Source of the DNA: CAVORD01 sp963698535
Lineage (GTDB): Bacteria > Bacteroidota > Bacteroidia > Bacteroidales > VadinHA17
DNA length: 64,000 nt
Assembly (NCBI GenBank): GCA_963698535.1
Contig: CAVORD010000001.1
Location: 930,001-994,000 of the forward strand
Direction of reading: 5' to 3'
The first letter of the stretch is position 1. Each line of letters starts with the position of its first letter. Below are positions 47,797 to 57,089 of the stretch, one piece after another. Both the position numbers and the translations under genes were made by a program. The notes under the pieces are model-generated. The model saw only the letters and a list, made by a program, of their open reading frames with translations, did not search any database and was not told the origin of the DNA.

Positions 47797-50046
47797 ATGG
47801 CCGACACAAAGATATTTACGGAGGAAGAAAGGGAATTGATAGACCGGCAATTCAATACCTTAATGAAGAACCTGTACCGTTGTAACAGAGAGGGCGACAG
47901 GGAATTGATCGAAAAAGCCTTTAAAGTAGCGGAGGAGGCTCACCGCGATATGCTAAGACGCTCAGGTGAACCATATATTATACATCCTCTTGCGGTTGCT
48001 CAGATAGTAAATTCAGAAATAGGCCTTGGAGCCAAGTCCATAGCAGCCGCGCTGCTTCACGACGTTGTGGAAGATACCGATATTACCGTTGAGGATATTG
48101 AAAGGGATTTCGGACCTAAGATAGCCTCACTTATCGATGGCCTGACAAAAATATCAGGAACTTACGACAAAGAAAATTCAAGCCGTCAGGCGGAGAATTT
48201 TAAGAAGATGCTTCTTACCCTGAGCGATGATATCCGTGTGATCCTGATAAAGATAGCCGACAGGCTTCATAATATGAGGACCCTCGATGCGATGCCTGAG
48301 AGGAAAAAGATGAAGATCGCCGGTGAGACGATCTATCTTTATGCACCACTGGCACACCGTCTTGGCCTTTTTACCATCAAGACTGAACTGGAAGATCTGA
48401 GCTTCAAATATCGCCACCCCAGGATTTATGAAGAGATAGCAACAAAATTAAAGCATAGTGAGAAGAAGAATCAGCTCCTCATAAATAGCTTTAGCCTTCC
48501 CATAATTGAACGCCTTGAAGCAGAAGGGTTTAAATTTGATATTAATGGACGACCAAAGTCCATTTACAGCATCTGGAAAAAGATGCAGACCAAAAATGTG
48601 CCTTTTGAAGAGGTATACGATATTCTTGCTGTAAGGATCATTTTTGATCCGGTCCCTGACACTCCTGAAAAGAGCCAATGCTGGTCAATATATTCACTTA
48701 TTACAGATATCTATCATCCAAAGCCCGACAGACTCAGGGATTGGGTAAGCAGACCAAAACCGAACGGTTATGAAGCATTGCATTTAACGGTTATGGGTCC
48801 GCATGGTAAGTGGGTTGAGGTACAGATACGAAGCCGCAGAATGGATGAGGTGGCTGAAAGAGGTCTGGCTGCTCACTGGAAATATAAGGGAGACAATGGT
48901 ACTGAGAACGAGCTGGACAGGTGGATAAAAAGGATACGACAAATGCTCGAAAATCCGCTGGAAGACCCGGTGGAATTCCTCGATGAGTTTAAGATGAACC
49001 TTTTTTCATCGGAAATAATGGTTTTCACTCCAAAAGGATATCTCGTAAATCTACCCAAAGGAGCTACAGCACTTGACTTTGCTTATGAGATACATACCGA
49101 AATAGGCAATAAGGCAATTGGTGCAAAAATCAATTACAAACTTAATCCGCTAAGTACGAAACTCAACAGTGGCGACCAGGTGGAAATAATTACTTCTGAT
49201 AAGGCCAATCCTGAGAAAGAGTGGTACAACTATGTCAGCACAGCAAAGGCAAGGGCATCAATTAAAGCAGCCCTTAAAAGTGAACGCAAGGACTTTGTTC
49301 AGAAAGGCAAGGAATTACTTGAGGCACGACTTGAAGAGTTCAAGATCCAGAATGATAGCGAGATAATTCGAAAACTTGTTGTATACTTTGAGGCTATGAA
49401 CAGGGAAGATCTCTATTCCAAAGTAGGACATGGCCTTATATCAACTGATGAACTGACAAAAGGACTCAAAAAAAATACAGCCAACCGGCTGATGAAATAC
49501 TGGGATCTGAAACTTACAGGGAACTCCAAAATAGAAAATCATGGGGTAGAATCACCTGTTTTGAATACCATCGATCGCAAAGTTCCATTCCTTCTCAGGG
49601 AGAATATCGACAGCCTGGAGCAGTCATATCAGATAGCCAAATGTTGTAATCCGATCCCCGGTGATGAAGTCCTGGGTTACATGCCCCCGAAGGGTCCTAT
49701 AATAATACACAAACCAAAATGTCCGGTTGCGGTACGACTCAGTACAAGCGAGGGAAATAACATTATTACAGTTAAGTGGACTATCCACAAGCTCCTCTCC
49801 TTTCCTGCAAGGATAAGTATCAACGGTATCGACAGGATAGGCCTGATAAAGGACGTTTCAAACGTTATCTCCACAGAACTGAGTGTCAATATAAGAAACA
49901 TCAATGTTTCTGTTTCGGATGGAATCTTTGAAGGTACTATTGATGTATTTGTACACCACATTACCGACCTTAATAACCTGATAATGAAGATAGCAAGCAT
50001 TAACGGTATCCAAAAGGTCCATCGCATTGAAGAGATGAATGAATAA
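47797..50046 (+). CDS. Bifunctional (p)ppGpp synthetase/hydrolase (Rel/SpoT)
   Basis: Stringent-response enzyme of 749 residues. The ATG at 47797 (MADTKIFTEEERELIDRQFN) is preferred; the open frame also begins at a TTG at 47770, which falls in the promoter box. The HD hydrolase region has AALLHDVVEDTDITVED and KIADRLHNMRTL, with intact HD residues. The synthetase region has DILAVRIIFDPV and WVSRPKPNGYEALHLTV. The TGS domain (MVFTPKGYLVNLPKGATALD) and a C-terminal ACT domain (IDRIGLIKDVSNVISTELSV) follow. Both activities are predicted. Confidence 0.96.
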   Translation: MADTKIFTEEERELIDRQFNTLMKNLYRCNREGDRELIEKAFKVAEEAHRDMLRRSGEPYIIHPLAVAQIVNSEIGLGAKSIAAALLHDVVEDTDITVEDIERDFGPKIASLIDGLTKISGTYDKENSSRQAENFKKMLLTLSDDIRVILIKIADRLHNMRTLDAMPERKKMKIAGETIYLYAPLAHRLGLFTIKTELEDLSFKYRHPRIYEEIATKLKHSEKKNQLLINSFSLPIIERLEAEGFKFDINGRPKSIYSIWKKMQTKNVPFEEVYDILAVRIIFDPVPDTPEKSQCWSIYSLITDIYHPKPDRLRDWVSRPKPNGYEALHLTVMGPHGKWVEVQIRSRRMDEVAERGLAAHWKYKGDNGTENELDRWIKRIRQMLENPLEDPVEFLDEFKMNLFSSEIMVFTPKGYLVNLPKGATALDFAYEIHTEIGNKAIGAKINYKLNPLSTKLNSGDQVEIITSDKANPEKEWYNYVSTAKARASIKAALKSERKDFVQKGKELLEARLEEFKIQNDSEIIRKLVVYFEAMNREDLYSKVGHGLISTDELTKGLKKNTANRLMKYWDLKLTGNSKIENHGVESPVLNTIDRKVPFLLRENIDSLEQSYQIAKCCNPIPGDEVLGYMPPKGPIIIHKPKCPVAVRLSTSEGNNIITVKWTIHKLLSFPARISINGIDRIGLIKDVSNVISTELSVNIRNINVSVSDGIFEGTIDVFVHHITDLNNLIMKIASINGIQKVHRIEEMNE

Positions 50047-50071
50047 TTATCTCTCTTTCTGAAAAAATCCC

Positions 50072-50079
50072 TATTTTTG
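50072..50079 (+). promoter_or_regulatory. Candidate -7 box for the Fur-family gene
   Basis: TATTTTTG matches TAnnTTTG and lies 24 bases before the ATG at 50103, in the gap after relA/spoT. No strong -33 element is visible. Confidence 0.4.
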
Positions 50080-50102
50080 CTTTGTTTTAAATTAGTCCAA
50101 AT

Positions 50103-50570
50103 ATGATTAACGAGGAGACACGCAAAACAGTCAAGCAGATCTTCACCGATTATCTTGAGCGGAAAGGTCACAGAAAGACACCGGAGAGGTTTGCAATTCT
50201 CGATGAGATATATTCACGGAGCGGCCACTTCGATATTGAAACGCTCTATATTTTCATGAAGAATAAGAACTACAGGGTAAGCAGGGCCACACTCTATAAT
50301 ACCATTGAATTACTGCTCGATTGCAACCTGGTTATAAAGCATCAGTTTGGTAAGAATATGGCACAGTTTGAGCGTTCATATCAATGCGGGCAGCATGACC
50401 ATCTGATTGATACCAGCAACGGCAAAGTGATTGAATTCTGCGATCCACGTATTTATGAGATAATCAATACTGCCTGTGCAATGAACAATTTCAAGCCATT
50501 GTATCACTCTCTGTATATCTATGGCACTGAGATTGAAGAAGATGACATTAAAACAAAGAAGCCGGAATAG
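50103..50570 (+). CDS. Fur family metal-dependent transcriptional regulator
   Basis: A 155-residue winged-helix repressor of the Fur/Zur/PerR family. The DNA-binding part includes KGHRKTPERFAILDEIYSRS and YRVSRATLYNTIELLLDCNL, the recognition helix region. The metal-sensing part has a single CGQHDHLI region and EFCDPRIYEI rather than two CxxC pairs, so the structural zinc site of classical Fur looks absent. Which metal or peroxide it senses cannot be decided. Targets may include katG or iron genes (inference). The gene's 3' end overlaps a terminator stem. Confidence 0.9.
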   Translation: MINEETRKTVKQIFTDYLERKGHRKTPERFAILDEIYSRSGHFDIETLYIFMKNKNYRVSRATLYNTIELLLDCNLVIKHQFGKNMAQFERSYQCGQHDHLIDTSNGKVIEFCDPRIYEIINTACAMNNFKPLYHSLYIYGTEIEEDDIKTKKPE

Positions 50571-50583
50571 ATCCGGCTTCAAT
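50558..50583 (-). terminator. Hairpin between convergent genes
   Basis: The stem GAAGCCGGA / TCCGGCTTC spans 50558-50580 with an ATAGA loop and covers the fur stop codon. On the minus strand it is followed by TTTGTTTT, so it fits termination of the outer membrane protein gene coming from the right. Plus-strand sequence after it has no T-run. Confidence 0.6.
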
Positions 50584-50635
50584 ACATCTCCAGAATTTCT
50601 TGCCGGAGACAGAATTTATTTAATCTTCTGATGAA

Positions 50636-51280
50636 TTAAAAGGCATACCCGAAGGAGAATCCCAGTGGTACATTTGGTGAAGTCTTTGAGTTTCCCAGGT
50701 CGAAAGTCTGATCCACAGGATCGGAGTACTCCCACTTCTTATCTGCCAAACCAAGTCCAATGAAAATATCCATGGAGAAACCTCCGGAGGTGATCATTTG
50801 ATATCCAAAGACACCTGCAAAATTCATCTTAGTCCCTTTAACGTAGTCGTTAGCATCGTCCCTGTTCTCTATCTTGGCTGATGCATAGGAAAAGTAAGGT
50901 GAAATGTAGAACCCTGCAGGGGCAATCAGATCGCGGCTTATGAAAAACTTATACATTCCTGTTGTCCTGAATCCGGATGTGTTTACACCTGATATATCAC
51001 CTGCATCACCTGTAATCTCATCAAGATTCAACAAGAGGCTGGGACCGATATATGACAAGCCAACCTGAAGAGATTGTTTTTGGCCTGTGGCCATCTCAAA
51101 CTGGATCTTATATTCACCGGTTACCGGAACGACTACAACCCAAAATGGTCCGCCAAGTGCTGTTAGAGGATTGGTTTTTACAGTATACTTATAATTCTCC
51201 TTTTCCTGTGCTGTAGCAGGCTTTACCATTAGAAGCATTAATGCTATTAACAACAGTACCTTGATTACTTTGTTCATCAT
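50636..51280 (-). CDS. Outer membrane beta-barrel protein, hypothetical
   Basis: A 214-residue protein with a clear signal peptide (MMNKVIKVLLLIALMLLMVK, ending PATAQ). The mature part has alternating amphipathic strands such as YKYTVKTNPLTALGGPFWVV and QSLQVGLSYIGPSLLL, and ends NVPLGFSFGYAF with a terminal Phe. This matches a small eight-to-ten-stranded porin-like barrel of the DUF3575/OMP_b-brl type. The function is unknown. It is convergent with the Fur-family gene. Confidence 0.75.
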   Translation of the reverse strand: MMNKVIKVLLLIALMLLMVKPATAQEKENYKYTVKTNPLTALGGPFWVVVVPVTGEYKIQFEMATGQKQSLQVGLSYIGPSLLLNLDEITGDAGDISGVNTSGFRTTGMYKFFISRDLIAPAGFYISPYFSYASAKIENRDDANDYVKGTKMNFAGVFGYQMITSGGFSMDIFIGLGLADKKWEYSDPVDQTFDLGNSKTSPNVPLGFSFGYAF

Positions 51281-51439
51281 TTTATGTGTTAGTGGTTATT
51301 TACATATAAAGGTACAAAATTCCTGAAAATTAAAGTTGTTAATAATATTTTGAACCTTTCATCCTTCGATCAGAATCAATTAGTCAACAAAATGTTGTAC
51401 CTTGCAATAAGTTTATTTGTATCGTAATTAATTGATTTT

Positions 51440-52703
51440 ATGAACGTTGATATTTTATTAGGGCTTCAATGGGGCGATGAAGGAAAAGGCAAGATCGTTG
51501 ATGTCCTTACTCCTGATTATGACGTAATTGCCAGATTTCAGGGAGGTCCTAATGCCGGCCATTCACTTGAATTCGATAATTCCAAGTATGTTTTGCATAC
51601 TATTCCTTCAGGCATATTTCATGAAGGGAAGGTTAACTTAATAGGCAGCGGAGTTGTAATTGATCCTTCGGTATTTAAAAGGGAAATTGAATCGCTTAAT
51701 CTTCCTATTGAAGAACTTACAAGGCGTCTGGTTATCTCAAACCGTGCTCACCTTATTCTTCCTACCCACAGAATACTTGACGCTACAAACGAAAAACTAA
51801 GGGGTAAACTGAAGATAGGCAGTACCCTGAAAGGAATAGGCCCGGCATATACAGATAAAACGTCGAGATACGGTATGAGAGCCGGCGATATTCTAAAGAA
51901 GAATTTCATGCAGATGTATGAAAAACAGAAAATGAGGCACCTTGAAGTTCCCGGAACAGAGCTATTCACCTCCGACCTGAAGAAGATGGAAGAGGAATGG
52001 ATGGAAGGCATTCTGTTATTGAAGAAGTTTCAGATTATCAGCACAGAATACCTTCTTGACAACATGCTGAAGAACCGAAAGCGAATACTTGCCGAAGGGG
52101 CACAGGGAACACTCCTTGATGTTGACTTTGGCTCCTACCCTTTTGTAACATCATCAAATACGATTGCAGCAGGTGCCTTTACCGGATTGGGGATAGGTCC
52201 ATCAAGGACAGGTGATGTTTACGGCATTTTCAAGGCATATTGCACCCGAGTTGGAAGCGGACCGTTCCCTACCGAACTGGAAGATACTACCGGTTCTGTT
52301 CTAAGAGACAAAGGGAGAGAGTTTGGATCCACAACAGGCCGACCAAGACGATGCGGATGGCTGGACCTGCCTGCACTAAAATACTCCATCATGATAAATG
52401 GAGTAACCAGGCTATTGATGATGAAGGCTGATGTAATGTCGGGTTTCGAAACAGTAAAGATATGTACCTCCTACTCTCTTGATGGAAAGGAGACTACTGA
52501 AGTACCTTATGATATAGAGAGCAATATTACACCTGTTTACAAGGAGTTCAAAGGATGGAATGAAGATCTGACGGCAATACGGATCATACAAGGATCTGCC
52601 CGATACTTTAAAAGATTATATATCATTTATTGAGGAGGAGACCCTGGTACCAATAACTATAATATCCGTAGGACCTGATCGCACGGAAACCATCATAAAA
52701 TAG
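51440..52703 (+). CDS. purA: Adenylosuccinate synthetase (frame disrupted)
   Basis: Condenses IMP and aspartate using GTP, the first step to AMP. The N-terminal P-loop GLQWGDEGKGKIVDVL, the IMP-binding NAGHSLEFD and GSTLKGIGPAYTDKTSRYGM are intact, as is FGSTTGRPRRCGWLDLPALK. The called frame ends at 52633 with an unlikely tail (IRIIQGSARYFKRLYIIY). Removing one base of the GG at 52581-52582 restores IRSYKDLPDTLKDYISFIEE, then ISVGPDRTETIIK, ending at 52703. This gives about 420 residues, the normal length. The 3' end faces the SPOR gene, 20 bases away. Confidence 0.95.
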
Positions 52704-52723
52704 ACTTGCCGTAGAATTGATTA

Positions 52724-53197
52724 CTACCTCATAATATAGATCCAGGCTTCAGCCTCAACCTCTGCCCGGTACTTGGCCAACTTGTTTACCGCAGTTTTGA
52801 AATCGTCGAACCCTTCCACTGACACCAGTTTGAAGTTGCTTCCCTTCATGTCGATTATTCTTGTGGTATAGCCCATCTTGGCATATTTTGCCGACATTCT
52901 GGCTGCATAGGCAGGTGTATAGAAACTACCTATTACCATCTGGTATTTCATGCTTGCCTCTCTGGCAATTCTTGCATCAACCGCAGCTATTGAGTCGGCA
53001 CGAGCCTGCTCGATCCTGAACAACCTCTCCTGTACCACCATTATTGAATCGGCAATACGAATACTATCCTGTTTAGCCTGTAAGGCAGCTGCAGCCTCTT
53101 TTTTCCCGATACCGAACCAGCCCTTTTCCTTAAGGAAATTGCAGGAGGTCATCATGGGAAGCATTGCGATAATTAACACTTTAAGAAGTAGTCTCAT
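52724..53197 (-). CDS. SPOR-domain lipoprotein
   Basis: A 157-residue lipoprotein: LLKVLIIAMLPMMTSCNFLK shows a lipobox with C19. A basic/alanine-rich helical stretch (KEAAAALQAKQDSIRIADSI and RADSIAAVDARIAREASM) acts as a coiled linker. The last about 75 residues form a SPOR domain (MKYQMVIGSFYTPAYAARMS ... FDDFKTAVNKLAKYR) that binds denuded peptidoglycan glycans at division sites. In Bacteroidota such proteins are common near cell-wall genes. None are adjacent here. Confidence 0.88.
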   Translation of the reverse strand: MRLLLKVLIIAMLPMMTSCNFLKEKGWFGIGKKEAAAALQAKQDSIRIADSIMVVQERLFRIEQARADSIAAVDARIAREASMKYQMVIGSFYTPAYAARMSAKYAKMGYTTRIIDMKGSNFKLVSVEGFDDFKTAVNKLAKYRAEVEAEAWIYIMR

Positions 53198-53349
53198 GTT
53201 AATATTTTTAGGTAAAAACCAGATGGTATGAATAACCCGTAAAATTTAAATTTAATAAATATTTCGTATCCGAACAAATAGTTTAAGTCAGAACCAATAT
53301 ACAAATCGAATTCGTATATTAGTTTTCCATTAATACTAAATGCCGCCAT

Positions 53350-55263
53350 ATGAAATCAATTATCCAATTCTTCGAAGAAAATGTTGAAAAATTCAGCAAC
53401 AACGTCTTTCTATGGGAGAAGCCTAATGATAAATACGAAGGCACAAATTACTATGATGTAAGAAAGCAGGTTTATGAACTAGCTGCCGGATTGATGAAGC
53501 TTGGTCTCAAAAACGGAGACCGGGTAAGCCTTCTCAGTGAGGGCAGGAACAGTTGGGTCGTATCAGAATTGGCGGTACTTTATACCGGAGCTGTAAATGT
53601 ACCTCTCTCGGTTAAACTGAACTCCGATGAAGTGGCATTCAGATTGAATCATTCAGAATCAAAATTCATTATTGTATCAGCCGGACAGTATGCCAAAGTT
53701 GCTGAAATAATAGAAGGGTGTGCCGGTATAGAGAAGGTTATTCTTCTCGACTCATCTGAAGACTATAAGAAGAATGAGATCCATGTAAATGAAGTACGCA
53801 AGTCGGGAAAAGAGTGGCTGGAAAAGGAGAAAAACCTGGAGAGTTTCATTAAGCATTTTAAGGCGGTACAACACACCGATTTCGCAAACATCTGCTACAC
53901 ATCGGGGACAACAGCTGATCCTAAAGGGATTATTCTTTCTCACGGGAATTACATAACAAATGTATATCAGGCATATACTCTTATGGATATCCCCCCATAT
54001 TTCAAGACACTTCTGATTCTTCCGTGGGACCACTCATTTGCACATACCTGCGGGATATACAGTTTCATGGGAAAGGGAGCCTCAGTAGCATCCATTAAGA
54101 CCGGCAAGACTCCAATGGAGACTTTGCGGAATATCCCGATATGTATGAAGGAGATAAAGCCGAATATTCTCCTGAGTGTTCCGGCTCTTGCCAAGAACTT
54201 CCGGAAAAACATTGAGAAAGGGATAAGAGAGAAGGGTAAAATGACCGAGGCATTGTTTAATCATGCTCTTAGATTATCGTACTCATACAATAAAGAGGGA
54301 TGGAACAGAGGCAGAGGGCTCACCAGACTCAGGAAACCTATACTGAAGCTTTATGATAAAATTCTCTTCAGTAAAATAAGGGAGGTCTTTGGTGGCGAAC
54401 TGGACTATTTTGTAGGTGGAGGTGCCCTTCTCGACATTGAGCTGCAGAAGTTCTTTTATGCGATCGGCATCCCAATGTTTCAGGGATACGGTTTGTCAGA
54501 GGCTTCACCTATAATATCATCGAACGCCAAGCACAAACATAAACTTGGTTCCTCTGGTTTCCTTGTTAGCAATATGGAACTTAAGATCGTTGATGATGAA
54601 GACAATTCACTTCCTGCCGGGCAGAAGGGTGAGATAATTATCAAGGGTGGAAATGTAATGCATGGGTATTGGAAAAACGAATCGGCTACCAGTGAAGCCC
54701 TGCGCAATGGATGGCTCTATACAGGCGACATGGGATATATGTCGGAAGATGGATTCCTGTATGTTCTGGGTCGATTTAAGAGTCTGCTTATAGCCGACGA
54801 TGGTGAAAAATTCTCACCGGAAGGAATAGAGGAGGCAATGACTGAGCAGTCTAAATTTATCGACCAGTGTATGCTATACAATAACCAGAAACCTTATACA
54901 GTTTGTCTCATAGTCCCTAATCAACAGGCTATTAAACTATATCTCGAAGACAGAGGCGTTTCTGCAGCTTCGGAAGAGGGTAAAAAGATGGTACTCTATC
55001 TGATCGAATCGGAGATAAATGAATACCGTACGGGCGGCAAATACGGTGAAATGTTCCCTCAGAGATGGTTGCCGGGAGCAATAGGAATTTTAAGTGAAAG
55101 TTTTACCGAAGAGAATGGTTTAATGAACAGCTCGATGAAAATAGTAAGAGGAAAGATCACTGAGAGGTTCGATCATTTCATTGAGTTTCTCTATACCCCA
55201 ATCGGCAAAGTCATAGCTAATGAGAAAAATTATGATGAGATCGACAAGATGAAGCTTGGATAA
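53350..55263 (+). CDS. AMP-forming acyl-CoA synthetase (long-chain fatty-acid type)
   Basis: A 637-residue adenylate-forming enzyme that activates a carboxylic acid to its CoA thioester. The AMP-binding P-loop-like motif is ICYTSGTTADPKGIILSHGN. The substrate pocket/A5 region is FQGYGLSEASPIISSNAKHK. The A7/A8 blocks are LYTGDMGYMSEDGFLYVLGR and FKSLLIADDGEKFSPEGIEE. The long insertions resemble FadD15/long-chain acyl-CoA ligases. The exact chain length is not predictable. It stands alone, with pepD 117 bases downstream on the same strand. Confidence 0.93.
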   Translation: MKSIIQFFEENVEKFSNNVFLWEKPNDKYEGTNYYDVRKQVYELAAGLMKLGLKNGDRVSLLSEGRNSWVVSELAVLYTGAVNVPLSVKLNSDEVAFRLNHSESKFIIVSAGQYAKVAEIIEGCAGIEKVILLDSSEDYKKNEIHVNEVRKSGKEWLEKEKNLESFIKHFKAVQHTDFANICYTSGTTADPKGIILSHGNYITNVYQAYTLMDIPPYFKTLLILPWDHSFAHTCGIYSFMGKGASVASIKTGKTPMETLRNIPICMKEIKPNILLSVPALAKNFRKNIEKGIREKGKMTEALFNHALRLSYSYNKEGWNRGRGLTRLRKPILKLYDKILFSKIREVFGGELDYFVGGGALLDIELQKFFYAIGIPMFQGYGLSEASPIISSNAKHKHKLGSSGFLVSNMELKIVDDEDNSLPAGQKGEIIIKGGNVMHGYWKNESATSEALRNGWLYTGDMGYMSEDGFLYVLGRFKSLLIADDGEKFSPEGIEEAMTEQSKFIDQCMLYNNQKPYTVCLIVPNQQAIKLYLEDRGVSAASEEGKKMVLYLIESEINEYRTGGKYGEMFPQRWLPGAIGILSESFTEENGLMNSSMKIVRGKITERFDHFIEFLYTPIGKVIANEKNYDEIDKMKLG

Positions 55264-55380
55264 GCAGATAAAGAGAGATTTTTTGGAAAAAAGTTGAGAT
55301 TAGTGATAATGCTCAGCATTATTCACCTTAATTATTTGTTCCTTGCGCCCGCAAATAAATGCTTTTGCATAATATACAAA

Positions 55381-56850
55381 ATGTCAATGAGTCAGTTTAA
55401 GGAATTAGAGCCAAGGAAGGTGTGGGAATACTTTGAGGAGATAAGCAAGATCCCGAGGTTGTCTAAAAAAGAAGAGAAAATCAGGAAATATTTACTCGAC
55501 TTCGCTAAAAAGAATAAGCTTCCTGCCCGGGAAGACTCAGTAGGAAACATAATTATTGAAAGAAAATCTTCTCCCGGATACGAGAGGAGAAAGATCGTTG
55601 TCCTTCAGAGTCATATGGATATGGTTGGAGAGAAGGATGCTTCTCACCCGCACAATTGGGATACAGATCCCATTCTTCCAAGAGTAATAGACGGATGGGT
55701 AATGGCTAATGACACAACGCTTGGTGCAGATTGTGGCATTGGCATGGCAGCGCAAATGGCTATTTTGACCGACACTTCTATTAAAGCAGGCAAATTAGAG
55801 TGTCTGTTTACAGTGGATGAAGAGTCAGGAATGACCGGAGCCAAGAATCTCGACCCATCATTTATGGAGGGAAGGATACTTATAAATCTGGATTCCGAAG
55901 ACGAGGGTATACTTTATATCGGTTGTGCCGGCGGTGTTGATACGGTAGCGGTCTTTGAGTTTAAAAGAGAACCGGTTCCTGACACCTGGTTCGGATACAG
56001 GATATCACTTACAGGGCTTAGAGGCGGCCATTCAGGCGATGAGATACATAAGGGTTTCGGTAATTCCATAAGACTTATGGCCCGATGTCTGTGGAATCTG
56101 AATAAGAACTATTCTGTAAGGATAGCCGACTTTGAAGGAGGAAACTTAAGGAATGCTATACCGCGAGAGGCTTTTGCCATTATTGCCAGCGAACGCGATA
56201 TTAGCAAGGAGATAGCCACTGAGGTCGAGAAACTGGAAATGATCCTTAGAAATGAATTCAGGTCGCTTGAGCCAGGCCTCAAACTGGAGTTTACTAAGTA
56301 TGACAGACCTGAATCGGTTATGGACTCATCAAATCAGTTCAGGTTTCTCAATACAATTTATTCATGTAACCATGGTGTTGTAGGCTGGTCCAAATCTATG
56401 CCCGATCTGGTTGAAACCTCGACTAATCTGGCCTCTGTTAAGTTTTTTGACAAAAATAAGTGTGAAATAGTTACCACTCAACGAAGTTCTGTTGAATCTG
56501 CGAAAAAGGATATAGCCGATAGAATTGAAGCCTGCCTTTCAATGACAGGTGCCAGTGTAACCCACTCATCGGGTTATCCGGGATGGGAACCCGACCTTGA
56601 TTCCGAGATCCTCAGGATAACCAAGGAGGCATATAAGAACCTGTTCAGAATAGAGCCACAGATTAAAGCTATTCACGCAGGGCTGGAATGCGGACTCATA
56701 AACAAGAAATTTCCCGGAATTGATATGATATCATTCGGCCCAACAATAAGGGGTGCTCATACTCCTGAGGAGAAGCTGGATATTGCTACCACACTGATGT
56801 TCTGGAAATTACTCATAGATGTCCTGAACAGGATACCTGAAAATGATTAG
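55381..56850 (+). CDS. pepD: Aminoacyl-histidine dipeptidase (PepD, M20 family)
   Basis: A cytoplasmic zinc dipeptidase of about 489 residues. The open frame reaches 55294, but the ATG at 55381 (MSMSQFKELEPRKVWEYFEE) matches the family start. Metal and catalytic regions are VVLQSHMDMVGEKDASHPHN, NDTTLGADCGIGMAAQMAIL and FTVDEESGMTGAKNLD. The lid domain includes GGHSGDEIHKGFGNSI, and the C-terminal HAGLECGLINKKFPGIDMIS contains the final ligand region. Length is normal. A strong terminator follows 2 bases after the stop. Confidence 0.95.
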   Translation: MSMSQFKELEPRKVWEYFEEISKIPRLSKKEEKIRKYLLDFAKKNKLPAREDSVGNIIIERKSSPGYERRKIVVLQSHMDMVGEKDASHPHNWDTDPILPRVIDGWVMANDTTLGADCGIGMAAQMAILTDTSIKAGKLECLFTVDEESGMTGAKNLDPSFMEGRILINLDSEDEGILYIGCAGGVDTVAVFEFKREPVPDTWFGYRISLTGLRGGHSGDEIHKGFGNSIRLMARCLWNLNKNYSVRIADFEGGNLRNAIPREAFAIIASERDISKEIATEVEKLEMILRNEFRSLEPGLKLEFTKYDRPESVMDSSNQFRFLNTIYSCNHGVVGWSKSMPDLVETSTNLASVKFFDKNKCEIVTTQRSSVESAKKDIADRIEACLSMTGASVTHSSGYPGWEPDLDSEILRITKEAYKNLFRIEPQIKAIHAGLECGLINKKFPGIDMISFGPTIRGAHTPEEKLDIATTLMFWKLLIDVLNRIPEND

Positions 56851-56852
56851 AT

Positions 56853-56882
56853 AAAAAAAACCGGGTTATCCCGGTTTTTTTA
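56853..56882. terminator. Bidirectional rho-independent terminator
   Basis: An A-run, then CCGGG-TTAT-CCCGG, then a T-run (56853-56882). It is symmetric and should stop pepD transcripts from the left and rubredoxin transcripts from the right. This is the cleanest terminator in the window. Confidence 0.92.
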
Positions 56883-57044
56883 TTAGTCCAATAAATGGAA
56901 GTCATCTTTCCCTGCCCCGCATATTGGGCATAACCAATCATCTTCAACATCATGAAATTCGGTTCCTGCATCAACTCCTGAGGATGGGTCACCAACCTCC
57001 GGGTCATAAACATATCCGCAAATCTGACATCTGTATTTTTCCAT
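56883..57044 (-). CDS. Rubredoxin
   Basis: A 53-residue iron-sulfur protein, read from the ATG at 57044 to TAA at 56883. It has the two rubredoxin iron-binding knuckles: CQICGYVYDPEVGDP near the N-terminus and CPICGAGKDDF near the C-terminus, with the aromatic core residues Y, W and F in place. It carries single electrons in the cytoplasm, often to rubredoxin:oxygen or peroxide reductases of anaerobes. A longer open frame overlapping it in another frame (to 57097) is a shadow. The gene lies 45 bases downstream of mmdB on the same strand and could be transcribed with the decarboxylase operon. Confidence 0.96.
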   Translation of the reverse strand: MEKYRCQICGYVYDPEVGDPSSGVDAGTEFHDVEDDWLCPICGAGKDDFHLLD

Positions 57045-57089
57045 ACTTCTTTTTTCCTGATCAAATATAATAAATCTTGCGAATAAAGG

